Shown here: piece by piece, positions 54,318 to 64,000 of the stretch | How the letters are laid out: every line of letters starts with the position of its first letter | How positions within the stretch are numbered: the first letter of the stretch is position 1 | The notes under the pieces: model-generated | Database searches by the model: none | What the model was told of the DNA's origin: nothing | The model's input: the letters and a program-made list of their open reading frames with translations, nothing else | Position numbers and translations under genes: made by a program | NCBI GenBank assembly: GCA_001606155.1 | Contig: LODT01000035.1 | Span: forward strand, 248,001-312,000 | Source of the DNA: Tieghemostelium lacteum | Lineage: Eukaryota; Evosea; Eumycetozoa; Dictyosteliales; Raperosteliaceae | Length of the DNA: 64,000 nucleotides | Direction: 5' to 3'

Positions 54318-56819
54318 TTATAGTTCACCTGAGATACCATTTAATTCTGGAATGCCCAAGGTTAAATTCATATTTTGGAGAGCTTGAGTTGAAGCACCTT
54401 TGAGGAGATTATCGAGTGTAGTAACTACAACTAAATGGTTACCATTGACAGCAAATCCACCAATGGTTACAGTATGTTTGTTCATGTTACTCTTAACCTC
54501 TGGAATACCATCTTTATCAATTTTAATCAAAGGTTCATTGGCATAGAACTTTTGGTAACGGTCAATAATTTGTTCTTTGGTAATTGGGTTACGGAATTCC
54601 ATCGAGATTGTCAATGTAATACCTTGGAAGAATTGTCCAACGTGTGGCATAAAGTATATTGGTACTTGTCCATTCAATTGATGACTGACTTCCAGTTCAT
54701 GTGTATGTTGGACTAGTTTATAAGGTAAGATGTTATCAGAGAGTCTCTTTGGATCGTTTTTATCAGAGGGTTTAGAACCAGCACCACTGTAACCAGAGAT
54801 ACCAAAACAAGATGGAGGACATGCAAGATCATTGATAAATGGTTTAAGTGATAGATACATACCAGTTGCATAACAACCTGGATTGGCAATGAACTTACTC
54901 TGTTTAATTTGCTCTCTATTAGTCTCTGGTGAACCATAGGTCCATTGAGGGTTAAATCTATGATCAGAACTTAAATCTACAATAGATGGCATATCACCAG
55001 TATACGATGAAATGGTCTTTACATAAGGTTCAGAAACCTTATCTGGCAAGGCAAAGAACCAACCATCAATATTATGATCTTTAGTGAAAAGGTCAATATT
55101 CTCTGGTTTGACATTTTCAAATAGCAAATTACTCTTGAGATTTGGGAATTCACTAGTAACAGGTTTACCAAAATTGGTGGAAGATGAAGCAATTGCCAAC
55201 TCCATTTGAGGATTATTTCCAATTAATCTGACTAAATGTCCACCAGTGAAACCTCTGGCTCCAATAAGACCAACTCTATAACGATCTTTCTTATTGGTGG
55301 TGACAAATGATGATGAGGATTGTAGATTTTGGAAATAGTTACCAGCACCTAATGATCCAGGGTTCTTTAGATATTGATCAACTTTTGGTAAATCAATATT
55401 TGCCCAATAAATGTCACCATTGAATCCTGTTGATAGTTCTTTGAACCATGAATTTAATATGGAATTTTTGGATTTCCAAATGAATGGTTCTGATTTTAAG
55501 AGTGAGGCAATGGCATCAGATTGTGGTTGTGATGGATCCAAAACTAAGAATTCCTCAATTACATTTAATTGATTCTTATCGGATCTCGATAGAATTGCAG
55601 TAGTGTAATGACTGTTTACACAGAGTTTCATATTACCACTATCCAAATCTGATTTTAGTTGGTTATAGGAAACAGTTGGTTGAACTGTTGCTAAAAGTGC
55701 TTTGAATTTCAGTGTATCGAAACTTGGTGATTTGTTAGTTAGAATGACTTCACCTCTCTCCACTGTTGTACCAGATCCAGTTTTAGAAAATAGTTCTTTT
55801 TGTAAGAGTTCTGGGGAGGTTATAGTTATACTAGTTGTTGGTGGTAAACAGTCTAGACATTTCTTAAATTCCTTTAACTTTAGTTTAGTTCCATGTTTAA
55901 CCCAAGCTTGTTTCATTAGATTGTCATATTGTTCATCTAATTTGATATGTTGCATAACTTTTCCATCACCATCTTTCATACCTGCTGTGGTATTAATGAA
56001 AAGGATTTTAAGTGGGTTAATTGCTTTTGCTAATTCCAATGCAGCAACATCAGCATTAATGTTTAAAACTTGACCGTACTCAGACATTGCCAATGAAGAT
56101 ATAACAGGAACATAGTCTGAAGAGATACAGCTAGCTAATGCATCAGTATGTATATCAGTAACATCACCTACAAAACCATAGAGATTAGTGTCACCTTTAT
56201 CTAGACGAACAGCTTGAAATACACCTTGGTTAATAGGTCTGGCTTTGGTACCTGATGCTTCAAGAGCTTCTACAATCTTTAGGTTCTCTCTTAAAAAGAC
56301 TCTTTGAGCAATTGCCAAGACCTCTGCAGTTGTGACTCTTAAACCTTCCACATATTCAGCAGGTACACCTTTACTTGCTAATTCTGCATTCAGTTGTGGG
56401 CCACCACCATGAACTACAATAGGAAACAAACCTATTCTCTTTAAGAAATTTATAGAATTTATCAAATTATCGATATCTTCTATAACACCTCCACCAATTT
56501 TAACTAATACCAATTCCTTGTTATCCACTAATTTAATTGACTTTTTGTAAGAGTCTTTCGTCTCTGATGTTGGTGTAGATGTGTTACTTGATGAAAGTCT
56601 ATTGAATTTCAAGTTGGATTGAACTATAGTGTTCTTGGTTAATGATGGTTTCTTATGAATAAATTCATTTAAGTTTTTAATCTCTTTATATAAATTATCA
56701 CCGCTAAGAGTAGTAGTACTAAAATTTAATTTCTGAACATGAACATTTTTAAATGCACTATTATTAATCCATGATTTGTTAATATGTTTTAAAAAGTTAA
56801 TATTTCTTTGAATCAACAT
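54318..56819 (-). CDS. ARG5,6: Bifunctional N-acetylglutamate kinase / N-acetyl-gamma-glutamyl-phosphate reductase
   Basis: A single-exon protein of 833 residues, the size of yeast Arg5,6. The first ~40 residues lack acids and are rich in Asn, Lys and Ser, as in a mitochondrial presequence. The kinase domain spans about 100-345 (KIGGGVIED at 107, VVHGGGPQLN at 135, NINADVAALELA). An acetyltransferase-like (NAT/DUF619) linker follows (about 350-510). The reductase domain occupies about 525-833: VGLIGARGFTGGHLVRLI as NADPH-binding loop, and NPGCYATG with the catalytic Cys at 649. These are steps 2 and 3 of ornithine/arginine synthesis in mitochondria. In fungi the precursor is cut into the two enzymes and the kinase half is feedback-inhibited by arginine; whether this holds here is inference. 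Confidence 0.95.
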   Translation of the reverse strand: MLIQRNINFLKHINKSWINNSAFKNVHVQKLNFSTTTLSGDNLYKEIKNLNEFIHKKPSLTKNTIVQSNLKFNRLSSSNTSTPTSETKDSYKKSIKLVDNKELVLVKIGGGVIEDIDNLINSINFLKRIGLFPIVVHGGGPQLNAELASKGVPAEYVEGLRVTTAEVLAIAQRVFLRENLKIVEALEASGTKARPINQGVFQAVRLDKGDTNLYGFVGDVTDIHTDALASCISSDYVPVISSLAMSEYGQVLNINADVAALELAKAINPLKILFINTTAGMKDGDGKVMQHIKLDEQYDNLMKQAWVKHGTKLKLKEFKKCLDCLPPTTSITITSPELLQKELFSKTGSGTTVERGEVILTNKSPSFDTLKFKALLATVQPTVSYNQLKSDLDSGNMKLCVNSHYTTAILSRSDKNQLNVIEEFLVLDPSQPQSDAIASLLKSEPFIWKSKNSILNSWFKELSTGFNGDIYWANIDLPKVDQYLKNPGSLGAGNYFQNLQSSSSFVTTNKKDRYRVGLIGARGFTGGHLVRLIGNNPQMELAIASSSTNFGKPVTSEFPNLKSNLLFENVKPENIDLFTKDHNIDGWFFALPDKVSEPYVKTISSYTGDMPSIVDLSSDHRFNPQWTYGSPETNREQIKQSKFIANPGCYATGMYLSLKPFINDLACPPSCFGISGYSGAGSKPSDKNDPKRLSDNILPYKLVQHTHELEVSHQLNGQVPIYFMPHVGQFFQGITLTISMEFRNPITKEQIIDRYQKFYANEPLIKIDKDGIPEVKSNMNKHTVTIGGFAVNGNHLVVVTTLDNLLKGASTQALQNMNLTLGIPELNGISGEL

Positions 56820-57705
56820 TTTGACAAGTTTGGTATTTAAATAAAAAAATTAAAAACTCATTAAAAAATGTGAATTATTTAAGTTTCAAAAAAACAAAAT
56901 TTTTTTGTAAAAATGATTGAACAAAGGATGATTTTTGACAAAATTCAAAAAAAATAATTTTTTATTTTAGTTATCTAATTACAATTATTAGTTACAACAA
57001 ACAATAATTGTTTATTAATGTTGTTCAAAAGGATTATAATCTGCATATTTATCCCATTGTAAGAAAAAAATGAAAAAAACAAAAAATTCTTTTTTTCAAA
57101 AATCAACCTTAGTTCATGGATTGAAACTTAATCTTTCAAATGTTCCAATGTAAATATATTCATACTCTGTTCACTATAAATTCAAATATTACCTAAAAAT
57201 TATATAAAAAAAATCTTTTAAACCCAATTTCCACCTCTATCACTTAAAATTAATATTTTTATTATTAAAAATTTATATGATTTTTTAAGATTAAAATTCT
57301 CAACGAAACGAAGTTTAGTTGTGTGGATACCACAAACGTTTACATTTATTTTTTACATTAATTGAAAAATACTATTAGACATTTCTTTTTTCTTTAGTTG
57401 TACCCACACAGTGAATAATGATATTTGGGCCATGATTTTGAGGGTTTTGATTTGCCCAGATAGGGATAGTTCTAATTGATACTCCAGGGTGTCCAGGAAC
57501 AGGATTCATATTTTGAAAGTATATTTGAAGCCATTAGAGTGATTGGAGTTTTTGTTGATTGATTTGAATTGCAGAGTTTAGAATTGGTGATTTTTTTGGT
57601 GGGCGTGTGCGACAAGCGCAATATAAACTATACCGCCTCGCTACCGCTAGTCTTTTTAAATTTATATATTTTTATATTCTTATTAAAATTAATTAGTTAA
57701 TAAAA
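56820..57705. other. Intergenic region with a GC-richer island
   Basis: 886 bp of mostly AT-rich DNA between the arginine gene and a small open frame. A GC-rich island lies at about 57598-57655 (see findings). A minus-strand scrap near 57015-57060 (WDKYADYNPFEQH then stop) looks protein-like but could not be tied to an upstream exon. No tRNA or other RNA gene recognised. Confidence 0.45.
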
Positions 57706-57951
57706 ATGATAAATTCAGAAACATTAAATAGATTAATATTTATTAAGGAAAACCTTGAAAATATTCCAAAAAGAATACAACAGCTTGAGATTGAGAATAA
57801 TTACTTAAGAGATATAATTAAATATCCATCAACAAAATCAAAAAAAGCTAAATTAAATAAATTAAATAAAAATGAATTAGAACTAATTGAAATTAGAAAT
57901 TTATATTCAAAGATAGAAAATGAAATGTATGAACTTTATGACATTAAATAA
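57706..57951 (+). CDS. Small lysine-rich coiled-coil protein, hypothetical
   Basis: 81 residues, single exon, ATG preceded by an AAAA-containing leader typical for the region. The protein is almost entirely helical with hydrophobic heptads (LNRLIFIKENLENIPKRIQQLEIENNYLRDII, LIEIRNLYSKIENEMYELYDI) separated by a Ser-Lys stretch (STKSKKAKLNKLNKN). I do not recognise it. It ends within a few bases of the zinc-ribbon fossil of a virus-like element on the opposite strand, so it may derive from that element rather than from a host gene. No equivalent is seen beside fossil copy 1. Confidence 0.4.
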   Translation: MINSETLNRLIFIKENLENIPKRIQQLEIENNYLRDIIKYPSTKSKKAKLNKLNKNELELIEIRNLYSKIENEMYELYDIK

Positions 57952-58200
57952 ATCTAAACTTTTTTCTACCATAAACAGCATATTTACTCTTTTTTGCTTC
58001 AACTTCCTTTCGATCAAAATCCTTTGTTTTCTTTTTACTAACTACACAGTAACTTTCTGACATTCTAAAATACTCGATAATATTTTATGAAGTTTGAAAG
58101 TTATATCTATGAGTACTAACTTGTTGTGTTTAACTAGAGGCAACTGAGCATTTATATTTTGAATTTGGTAAGTTACATTAAAAACAACAATATTCTTTTT
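57952..58200 (-). mobile_element. Fossil scrap of the virus-like element (copy 2): DUF5679-like zinc ribbon and flank
   Basis: Minus-strand DUF5679-like coding scrap at about 57955-58063, closely related to the one at 490-600 (same SESYCVV start, KKKTKDFD and a shared tail). It is followed by a shared flank that ends in the GGTAAGTTACA core of the copy 1 inverted repeat, with TTAAAAACAACAA after it. Only this end of the element is present, and it is broken (a few breaks visible). The match to copy 1 is clear but imperfect, so both insertions are old. Confidence 0.6.
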
Positions 58201-58517
58201 ACTTTTTAACTCCAATTTATCTGATTAAATGAATGCAAATACTTCAAAAGGGTTAACCAATCTTCATACTAAATGCAAACATTTATTCAAAAAAAAAACT
58301 GTACATACACTAGTTTACCTGTACACACTCTTACTTCACTATTGTTGTTTTTAATTACTAATAGATGTTATTATAATAATGTTAAAAAATAACAATTTCT
58401 TTTAAAGTTCTACACAAATAATTGAACTAAAATAACCTGTTATTTTGTTTAATTAATAGAGTTTTTGCTTCAACCAATAAGTGTCAATAATTTTTATTAT
58501 TTTGTAATTGCCAGCCC
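58201..58517. other. Intergenic, traces of dispersed repeat only
   Basis: AT-rich. ATGCAAATACTT at 58229-58240 matches the companion word of repeat R, but the rest of that repeat is not present. No gene seen. Confidence 0.45.
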
Positions 58518-58750
58518 TTCCCAACTAAAAATGGAAAAAAAATATCATTTCAACTGTACCAAACTACTCCTAACAATCAACAAAGTATAAAGATCCAAAC
58601 CCCCACAACATAATATTCCGTTACATTACCAAATCTCTTCCACTAGAATACACGAACAAAAAGTGCACCTTGTGCAACACAATCTCTGAATCTATTTCCA
58701 CCCACATCTTTTTTGAATGCCTAACAACCCTCTCTGAATACACTGTCTGT
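58518..58750 (+). mobile_element. LINE fragment C1 (plus)
   Basis: Matches LINE copy B from its CCCAACTAAAAATGGAAAAAAA block through the zinc-finger coding region (AAAAAGTGCACCTTGTGC, CCACCCACATCTTTTTTGAATG). It stops abruptly near CTGAATACACTG. Frame broken by small indels. Confidence 0.75.
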
Positions 58751-58889
58751 ATTCCTTTGAATATTATTAAATATATTAGAATTTTTGAATATACACTATT
58801 GTTTTTCTAAAATTTCAAATAAGTAAATTACCTATTTTCTAGGTGCTATTGTAGTGAAAAAAAAAAATGAATTTTAAACACTCAAAAGC

Positions 58890-58992
58890 AAGTGTATTCA
58901 TTTGTGGTTATTTGGCACTTGAAGAAGATATTGGCGGAGTTAGATTCAGAAATTGTGTTCCATATAGTGAACTTTTTATTTGAGTAGTCTCC
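58890..58992 (-). mobile_element. LINE fragment C2 (minus)
   Basis: Inverted piece covering the zinc-finger neighbourhood (GTGTATTCATTTGTGGTT, GAAGAAGATATTGG, GTGTTCCATATAGTG). It is flanked on both sides by plus-oriented LINE pieces, so the locus has been rearranged. Confidence 0.65.
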
Positions 58993-59725
58993 ATTTTTAA
59001 TTGAGAAAATAACCAAAATCAAAACATATATCCTATCTAAACTCACATATCATCTCTTTCTCAACCCTCTACAAAAAAGAGATATCCTCTTATTTTCAAC
59101 AAGCAATTCAACAGTAATCAACAATATACTCCCAAATTCAACCAGATCAATAATTCCTATCAAATATGGTGGATTAGGTCTATGGGATCAATAGCTCAAA
59201 GAGCTCTAATCTTCGACAAATTTCTCAATGACCTTATCACACACGCCCAACTGGAGAGTCAACCTCGAATACCAAATTGAATACAATCAAGGTATCAATT
59301 ATCAAAATCAACCAATCGCCTCACTTACTTGTGCGTTATCCAACATCCAAAAAGACTGCCTCCTAGCCTGGATAAAATTAAATCCAAACTACAAACTAAA
59401 CCAATACCCTGATCCTATCTTCAACCATTTAAAAGAGGTAGGTCACCAACTCCCCTACAAAAACTTCTTCTCAATTAATGACAACCCTATCTTCCAAATC
59501 AACTACAAAAAATTTACCACACAACACTACTACCATCTGTATCTATTCATCAAATACAAAAAATACCTATCCAAACAAACTCAAACCAATATCTACCAAC
59601 CCAAGGAAGGTGAATTTATTCCTCTTCTACAAATAGATACAATCAAACCTCCATCTATAATCCTACCCAACTAAAAATGGAAAAAAAATACCATTTCAAC
59701 TGTACCAAACTACTCCTAAATAAAA
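58993..59725 (+). mobile_element. LINE fragment C3 (plus), largest of the cluster
   Basis: Starts in the ACATATATCCTATCTAAACTCAC region (the YILSKLTYHLFLNP block of the LINE), passes the GGTGGATTAGGTCTATGG block and the PNWRVNLEYQIEYNQGINY region, and ends at TTTCAACTGTACCAAAC. A 148-codon frame at 59228-59674 survives inside it (CALSNIQKDCLLAWIKLNPNY). Compared with copy B there is a deletion after CTATGGGATC and the 3' third is missing. Dead copy, but close in sequence to copy B. Confidence 0.8.
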
Positions 59726-59901
59726 CAATTAATGTATCATTTTTGTTTAGTTAAGTTGAAACTTGTTTATCAAGTTTAAGATTAACCATCTAAAACCTTA
59801 ATGTATTAACTTTCAAAGAGACACATTATCTTAAAATCAATTTTTATACAAAGTTGAAACATGATATTAAAAATTATATATATTGGTGTATTTATTAAAT
59901 T

Positions 59902-60432
59902 TTAAATACCTTTTGGAAATATATCAAATCTATTTTTACTTCTAATTTTTGGTTCTAGTTCCCTACCCTTTGTTTCCCAATAAGATGAACTAGTTTTAGC
60001 TCCAAGGTCTTCATATTTTACTCGTTCCCCCTTTTTTTTCCAATCTAGTGGTTTCAAATTTCTTTTATATTCATTTAATTTCATTTCTTTTTGTCTTTCA
60101 AGATTTGACCAGTAAGCAGAACTTGTTTTAGATCCTAACATTTCATAAGTATTTAGAGGACCATAATATTTGTTCAATTGCTTTGATTCTTTATTTTCAT
60201 TAGGTGATCTATTTTGAAGCCAATGAACCCATTGAATATCGCCCATTGAATTGAATGCTGATAAAATTATAAATGATAATACAACAGCTAAAGCTGCAGG
60301 GAATAATGCCCTGAATATTTCATTAAATGACAATTCTCTTGTTCTTTTTTGAGGATAGACACCAGTTCTGTATTTTGTGGCATGATATCTTGTCTTTTCC
60401 TCAATTTTACTCTGAGTACTTGTAGATGACAT
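59902..60432 (-). CDS. Small single-pass membrane protein with an internal repeat, unknown
   Basis: A single-exon 176-residue protein. A basic, hydrophilic N-terminus (1-38, many Lys/Arg) is followed by one transmembrane helix at about 42-60 (ALFPAALAVVLSFIILSAF), and the rest is charged and soluble. The soluble part has a 17-residue motif twice: YEMLGSKTSSAYWSNLER at 96-113 and YEDLGAKTSSSYWETKGR at 140-157, spaced 44 residues. Invariant positions are Y-E-x-L-G-x-K-T-S-S-x-Y-W. I do not recognise the family. The short basic head before the helix would suit an inner mitochondrial or ER membrane protein, but this is a guess. It begins 270 bp downstream of the end of the large helical gene, in the same orientation. 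Confidence 0.78.
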   Translation of the reverse strand: MSSTSTQSKIEEKTRYHATKYRTGVYPQKRTRELSFNEIFRALFPAALAVVLSFIILSAFNSMGDIQWVHWLQNRSPNENKESKQLNKYYGPLNTYEMLGSKTSSAYWSNLERQKEMKLNEYKRNLKPLDWKKKGERVKYEDLGAKTSSSYWETKGRELEPKIRSKNRFDIFPKGI

Positions 60433-60700
60433 CTTAAATTTTACAACATAAAAAAAAAAAATTGATAGATTTGTTATAATTAAATTATTTATAAAAATAA
60501 AAATTAATTTAGTTGAATATCAATACATTTTTTCCCAAATAATTTTATCAAAATCCTTTTTTAGAAATTTTATTTTATTTTTTTTTTCAATTTTGTGTTT
60601 TACATATATTTGTGTTAGTTTACTAGATTTAGTTTTTATAATAATAAATAAGATTGATTTGGTTATACTATAGTATAATATGATAATTTTTTTTGTTATT

Positions 60701-63700
60701 TTATCTTAAACCAGTTTTATAATGCGAAATTATACTATCATTAATCTCTCGTAACTGAGTAGATAATAATTTTACAATGGAAGTTAACTGAAAATCGGAA
60801 TCTGGATTTAAATTAGAATCAGAGGCAGCTTTAACACCTGATAATATTTTAATTTGACAACCTATGGTTTTTAATGTCTTTTTATCAATAAATTTGAAAA
60901 TTAGTAATTGTACTAGTTTTTTTTTGAGAGTACTTTGATACATACATTTACACCTTGTACCATTTTAGTTTTAAGTGGTAAATTTGAAGATTGATTAGAG
61001 ATATTTATAATTTCATTACAAGTTTGACTGATAAGCGTTGAGAGATTTCTACTAGACAAAACTAACAACTGTTTTTGGTTGGTTTTTGAAGCCAATGCAA
61101 AGGTTTCTAACTCTTTACCAATCAATGATATCTGATGAATAGATGAATTTAGATTTTCTATTATTTTAGATTCGTTGATAAAAGTATCTACTAATGTTAC
61201 TTTTACAGGTGGTGTAGAATTTGTTGGTATAGGTGTTATTGAATTGGTAGCTGATGGTTGAGAATTTAATTTTAAAGCTGCTCTCTTTGGTTGAAGTGGA
61301 TGTATAGGTTTAGATATTACAATTGTATTATTGTTGTTGTTGTTGTTGCTGGCATTTTGTTTTAATTGTTTGTTTTTAAAATCATTTAGAGAGTTGGTTA
61401 AAGGATTGTTTTGTTGAACTTCAGTACCATGCAATGAAAGATATTTTTCAATTTTAGTTGGTGAATTGGCAATTGGAAGTAGATTATTAGACTTTATATG
61501 ATTGATTAGATTCTGTACAGATGTTGAAGGTGTAGATGATTTATCTAGATGATGGTGATTAGGTGAATTTGTGTTATTACTATTATTACTAGATTGTGGA
61601 ATAGATATTGGTATTGTTGTAGATGTTGATAATGGAGATACTAATAATTGGTCTTGTAGCTTCTTTTTTGATTGGTATTTAGCAATATTTGAACTTTGTA
61701 ATTCAAATTCATATTTATGGTGTATTTGGCTAATTTGAAGACTTAGACTAGATAATGCAATGTCTTTCTCAGTCTCTATAGATGGTGTAAAAGTGCCTTG
61801 TGATAAATGAGCTTGATAATCTTTACCAATGGAGCTTATATCACTAACTAGTGATTTCAAATTCTTTTGTAGTTCGTTGGAATAGCTTTTATCAGATGAA
61901 GAATCAGATATTAATTGACATAAATTAGAATGTATACTGGTGAGTGTATTTAAATTACTTTGGAATTCTTGGACACCCTTGTTTTGTTTTAGTCCTTGGT
62001 CTATAGAGACTAATAATGATTGGTGTTGGTGTACTAATGCCTCAAGAGTCAATTGATCATTTGACAAATGAATATTCTTGAGTATCAGTGATATAGGGTA
62101 TAGTATACGTGTTTGTAGGTTCTCTAGATAGTCTCTTTTAAGTGGTTCAGATGGTTGTAGTATCAAATCTTTTGATGATTTTATGAGATCTGGAATAAGC
62201 AAATCAACATCAGAACATAGTGACTGAATCAATTGTTTTCTTTCTGGATCGTTATTTAGGCTCTCCAAATCCTTTTGTAACTGTTGTTTTAGATTCTTTT
62301 GAGAGAGTAATATTAATTTAGCCTGTTCAACAACACCAATAAAATTACCTTTACAAGCCTGGCCAATAATCTTTAGTACACTCTCACGAAGTAGTAATAC
62401 CAATTGACTTGATATTGCAGCATATTCTTGCACCAATCTATCTAAACATTCCAAAAATATAACTCTGGCTTTATCAAAGTTTGCTTTGGTGGTTGGACTA
62501 TTTGGTGATTGTGAGTAACTAATGAGTGTACTCTCAAGTGAATTTACATTGTCACTTGATTTCTTTGTTAGTTTATACTCTAGTTCCTTAATGATATCAC
62601 TTAGTTTTTGTTTTTTATCTTGTTGGTAAAAGGTAAGAGATGACAATTGTTCACTTGCCTCTTTAATTACAAGTTTAGACAAGAAATCCAGTTTTGTTAA
62701 TTTATGTTTCAGTTGTTGGTTGTTTACTGATGTTGAGATGTTACTAGACAACTGTGTGTTTAGTGACTGTATCTTTTTATGATAGTATTGTACAGTGTTG
62801 AAAGGAAGTACTAATGAATAGAGATGAGATAGATTTCTTTTAATTTGTCTAGAGCAATAAGATGCTTTTTTAAAGAGTGTAACAACTTGTTTGATATCTG
62901 TTGACTGAAGTGCTTGTTTAATAGTTGATAACATTAAGGGGATGAGTTGTGTCAGTTCTTTTCCAATATCCGTTATCAGTGCAATTTGGGATTGTGTATC
63001 AGTACTTTGTTGCTCAATTGGTTGTGATGTTATCTGATCACATAGTGACATTAATTCCTGATGTGTTTTAACTAGACCCTTAGAGGAATCCACTACTTGT
63101 ACAGCATCCATTTCCAAACAATGCGATAATAGTTTATCAAGGTGTTGGTATTCTTTTAGTATCAATTTAAGAATTTTCTTATTCTTACTCTTGCTAATTG
63201 ATTCTTCATCATTTTGTGAAGCCTCATCAGTTTTTGCATTAGATGCCTCAGATGAAGTAGTACTACTATTCAAAGCCATTGATTCCAATGGTTCTATTAT
63301 CTCTTTTAGTAATTCAAGGTACTGTGATTTGGTGGTGTCATCGTTAGGGTTGAGGTTCATTTTAGATACAGTTAATGACAATGTTGGTAGAATAGATGAA
63401 ACTGATTGTTTAATGATCAGTTCTTTTTGCTCTGGATCCAATAGTGATAAGTTGGAATTAAATACACTACGTACTGCCAATTCACAAGACTCTTTAACAG
63501 TATCTATAACAGTTAAAAGTTTATCCAAATTTGAATAATCTTTCTCAAGGAGTTTACTGTTACTGGTTTGACCATTCTGTTCAATGAATTTGATTGTTAC
63601 CTCTACTTGTTCAATAAGACTATTATTAACAGTCTTTAGAGAGTTACCTAGTAACTGTCTGATATTCTTGTCAAGTTGGTTGCATTGTTCAGATATTAGA

Positions 63701-64000
63701 TATTCATTAGCTACCTGAATTAAATCCGATTGGTGACCAACAATCTTCTGAACTGATAGACTTATCAATTCATTCTTACCCAACTCGAATGCAGTTTGTA
63801 TATGGTATCTACAATTCATTTGGTGTTGTAAAGAACCTCTGAATAAACTGTCACTGTGAATCAAAAGATTAAACAAGTCATCTAGAATGACTTTATCCAG
63901 TATCACATTTGCATTCTGTTGATATTGTTGTATTTTATCAAATACAGCCAATGCAGATGTACTATCTACTTGGTGATGCTGGTGTTGATTTTTCAGTGCC
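60701..64000 (-). CDS. Large all-helical protein, 5' end outside the window
   Basis: Partial gene. The last exon 60701-60861 joins through a 92-nt phase-1 intron (60862-60953) to a long exon that is still open at 64000. About 1,068 residues are visible; no start lies in the window and the frame continues through ALKNQHQHHQVDSTSA. The sequence is almost entirely amphipathic helices with regular Leu/Ile spacing, apart from a Ser/Asn/Pro-rich linker about 190-320 residues from the C-terminus. This looks like a rod of helical bundles of the talin/vinculin/catenin kind, but no signature (such as I/LWEQ) was found. A cytoskeletal linker is the first guess, at low confidence. Skipping the intron gives a premature stop shortly after VQGVN. 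Confidence 0.75.

Noticed and set aside
57010-57065. Possible last exon on the minus strand reading WDKYADYNPFEQH
   Set aside because: Too short; no upstream exon with a matching phase or a clear acceptor could be found.
57598-57655. tRNA on the minus strand in the GC-rich island
   Set aside because: A weak A-box-like word only; no B box, no cloverleaf.

Overview
The window looks like chromosomal DNA of a dictyostelid social amoeba. It is very AT-rich, has long poly-A/T tracts between genes, short AT-rich GT..AG introns, and proteins full of Asn, Gln, Ser and Thr runs. It also carries families typical of the group: a Roco kinase, several TKL kinases, tandem LRR/F-box-like genes and TRE-like LINE remains. 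The genus cannot be fixed from sequence alone. Coding sequence is less extreme in AT than in D. discoideum, which would suit a group 1-3 dictyostelid.

Layout. 1-2.7 kb is a graveyard: a broken Polinton-like-virus-type element plus a possible transposase scrap. 2.7-5.8 kb holds two tandem LRR/F-box-like paralogues. 6.1-16.9 kb holds housekeeping genes: a class 3 lipase, an EMAP-like WD-repeat protein, PIG-C of GPI-anchor synthesis, an RRM+R3H RNA-binding protein and an unknown protein. 17.8-30.7 kb holds an NBR1-type autophagy receptor, a 2,062-residue LRR-Roc-COR-kinase-PH/WD Roco protein and a PP2C phosphatase. 31.8-34.9 kb holds a SAM-like plus PD-(D/E)XK nuclease-like gene with a 30-nt microexon, and a SAP-domain protein. 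35.2-38.1 kb is an ankyrin-SAM-TKL kinase. 38.5-43.1 kb is a second graveyard: a decayed Uma2-like nuclease, nested LINE fragments including one young insertion with a perfect 15-bp target-site duplication, copies of a short dispersed repeat and an unassigned reading-frame remnant. 43.6-56.8 kb is again genic: an LRR-TKL kinase with an HTD catalytic motif, V-ATPase subunit C, an ankyrin protein, a decayed surface-receptor tail, PHF5A and the bifunctional arginine enzyme NAGK/AGPR. 57.6-59.7 kb is a third graveyard: a second copy of the virus-like zinc-ribbon fossil and rearranged LINE pieces. 59.9-64 kb holds a small membrane protein and the 3' part of a large helical protein that runs off the window.

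No operon logic applies. Genes are monocistronic and several pairs are divergent with short shared promoters (5827-6103, 10363-10609, 16997-17801). Exon structures given here were worked out by hand from splice signals and reading phase. I found no tRNA, rRNA or CRISPR. The mobile and virus-derived debris is confined to a few intergenic islands.
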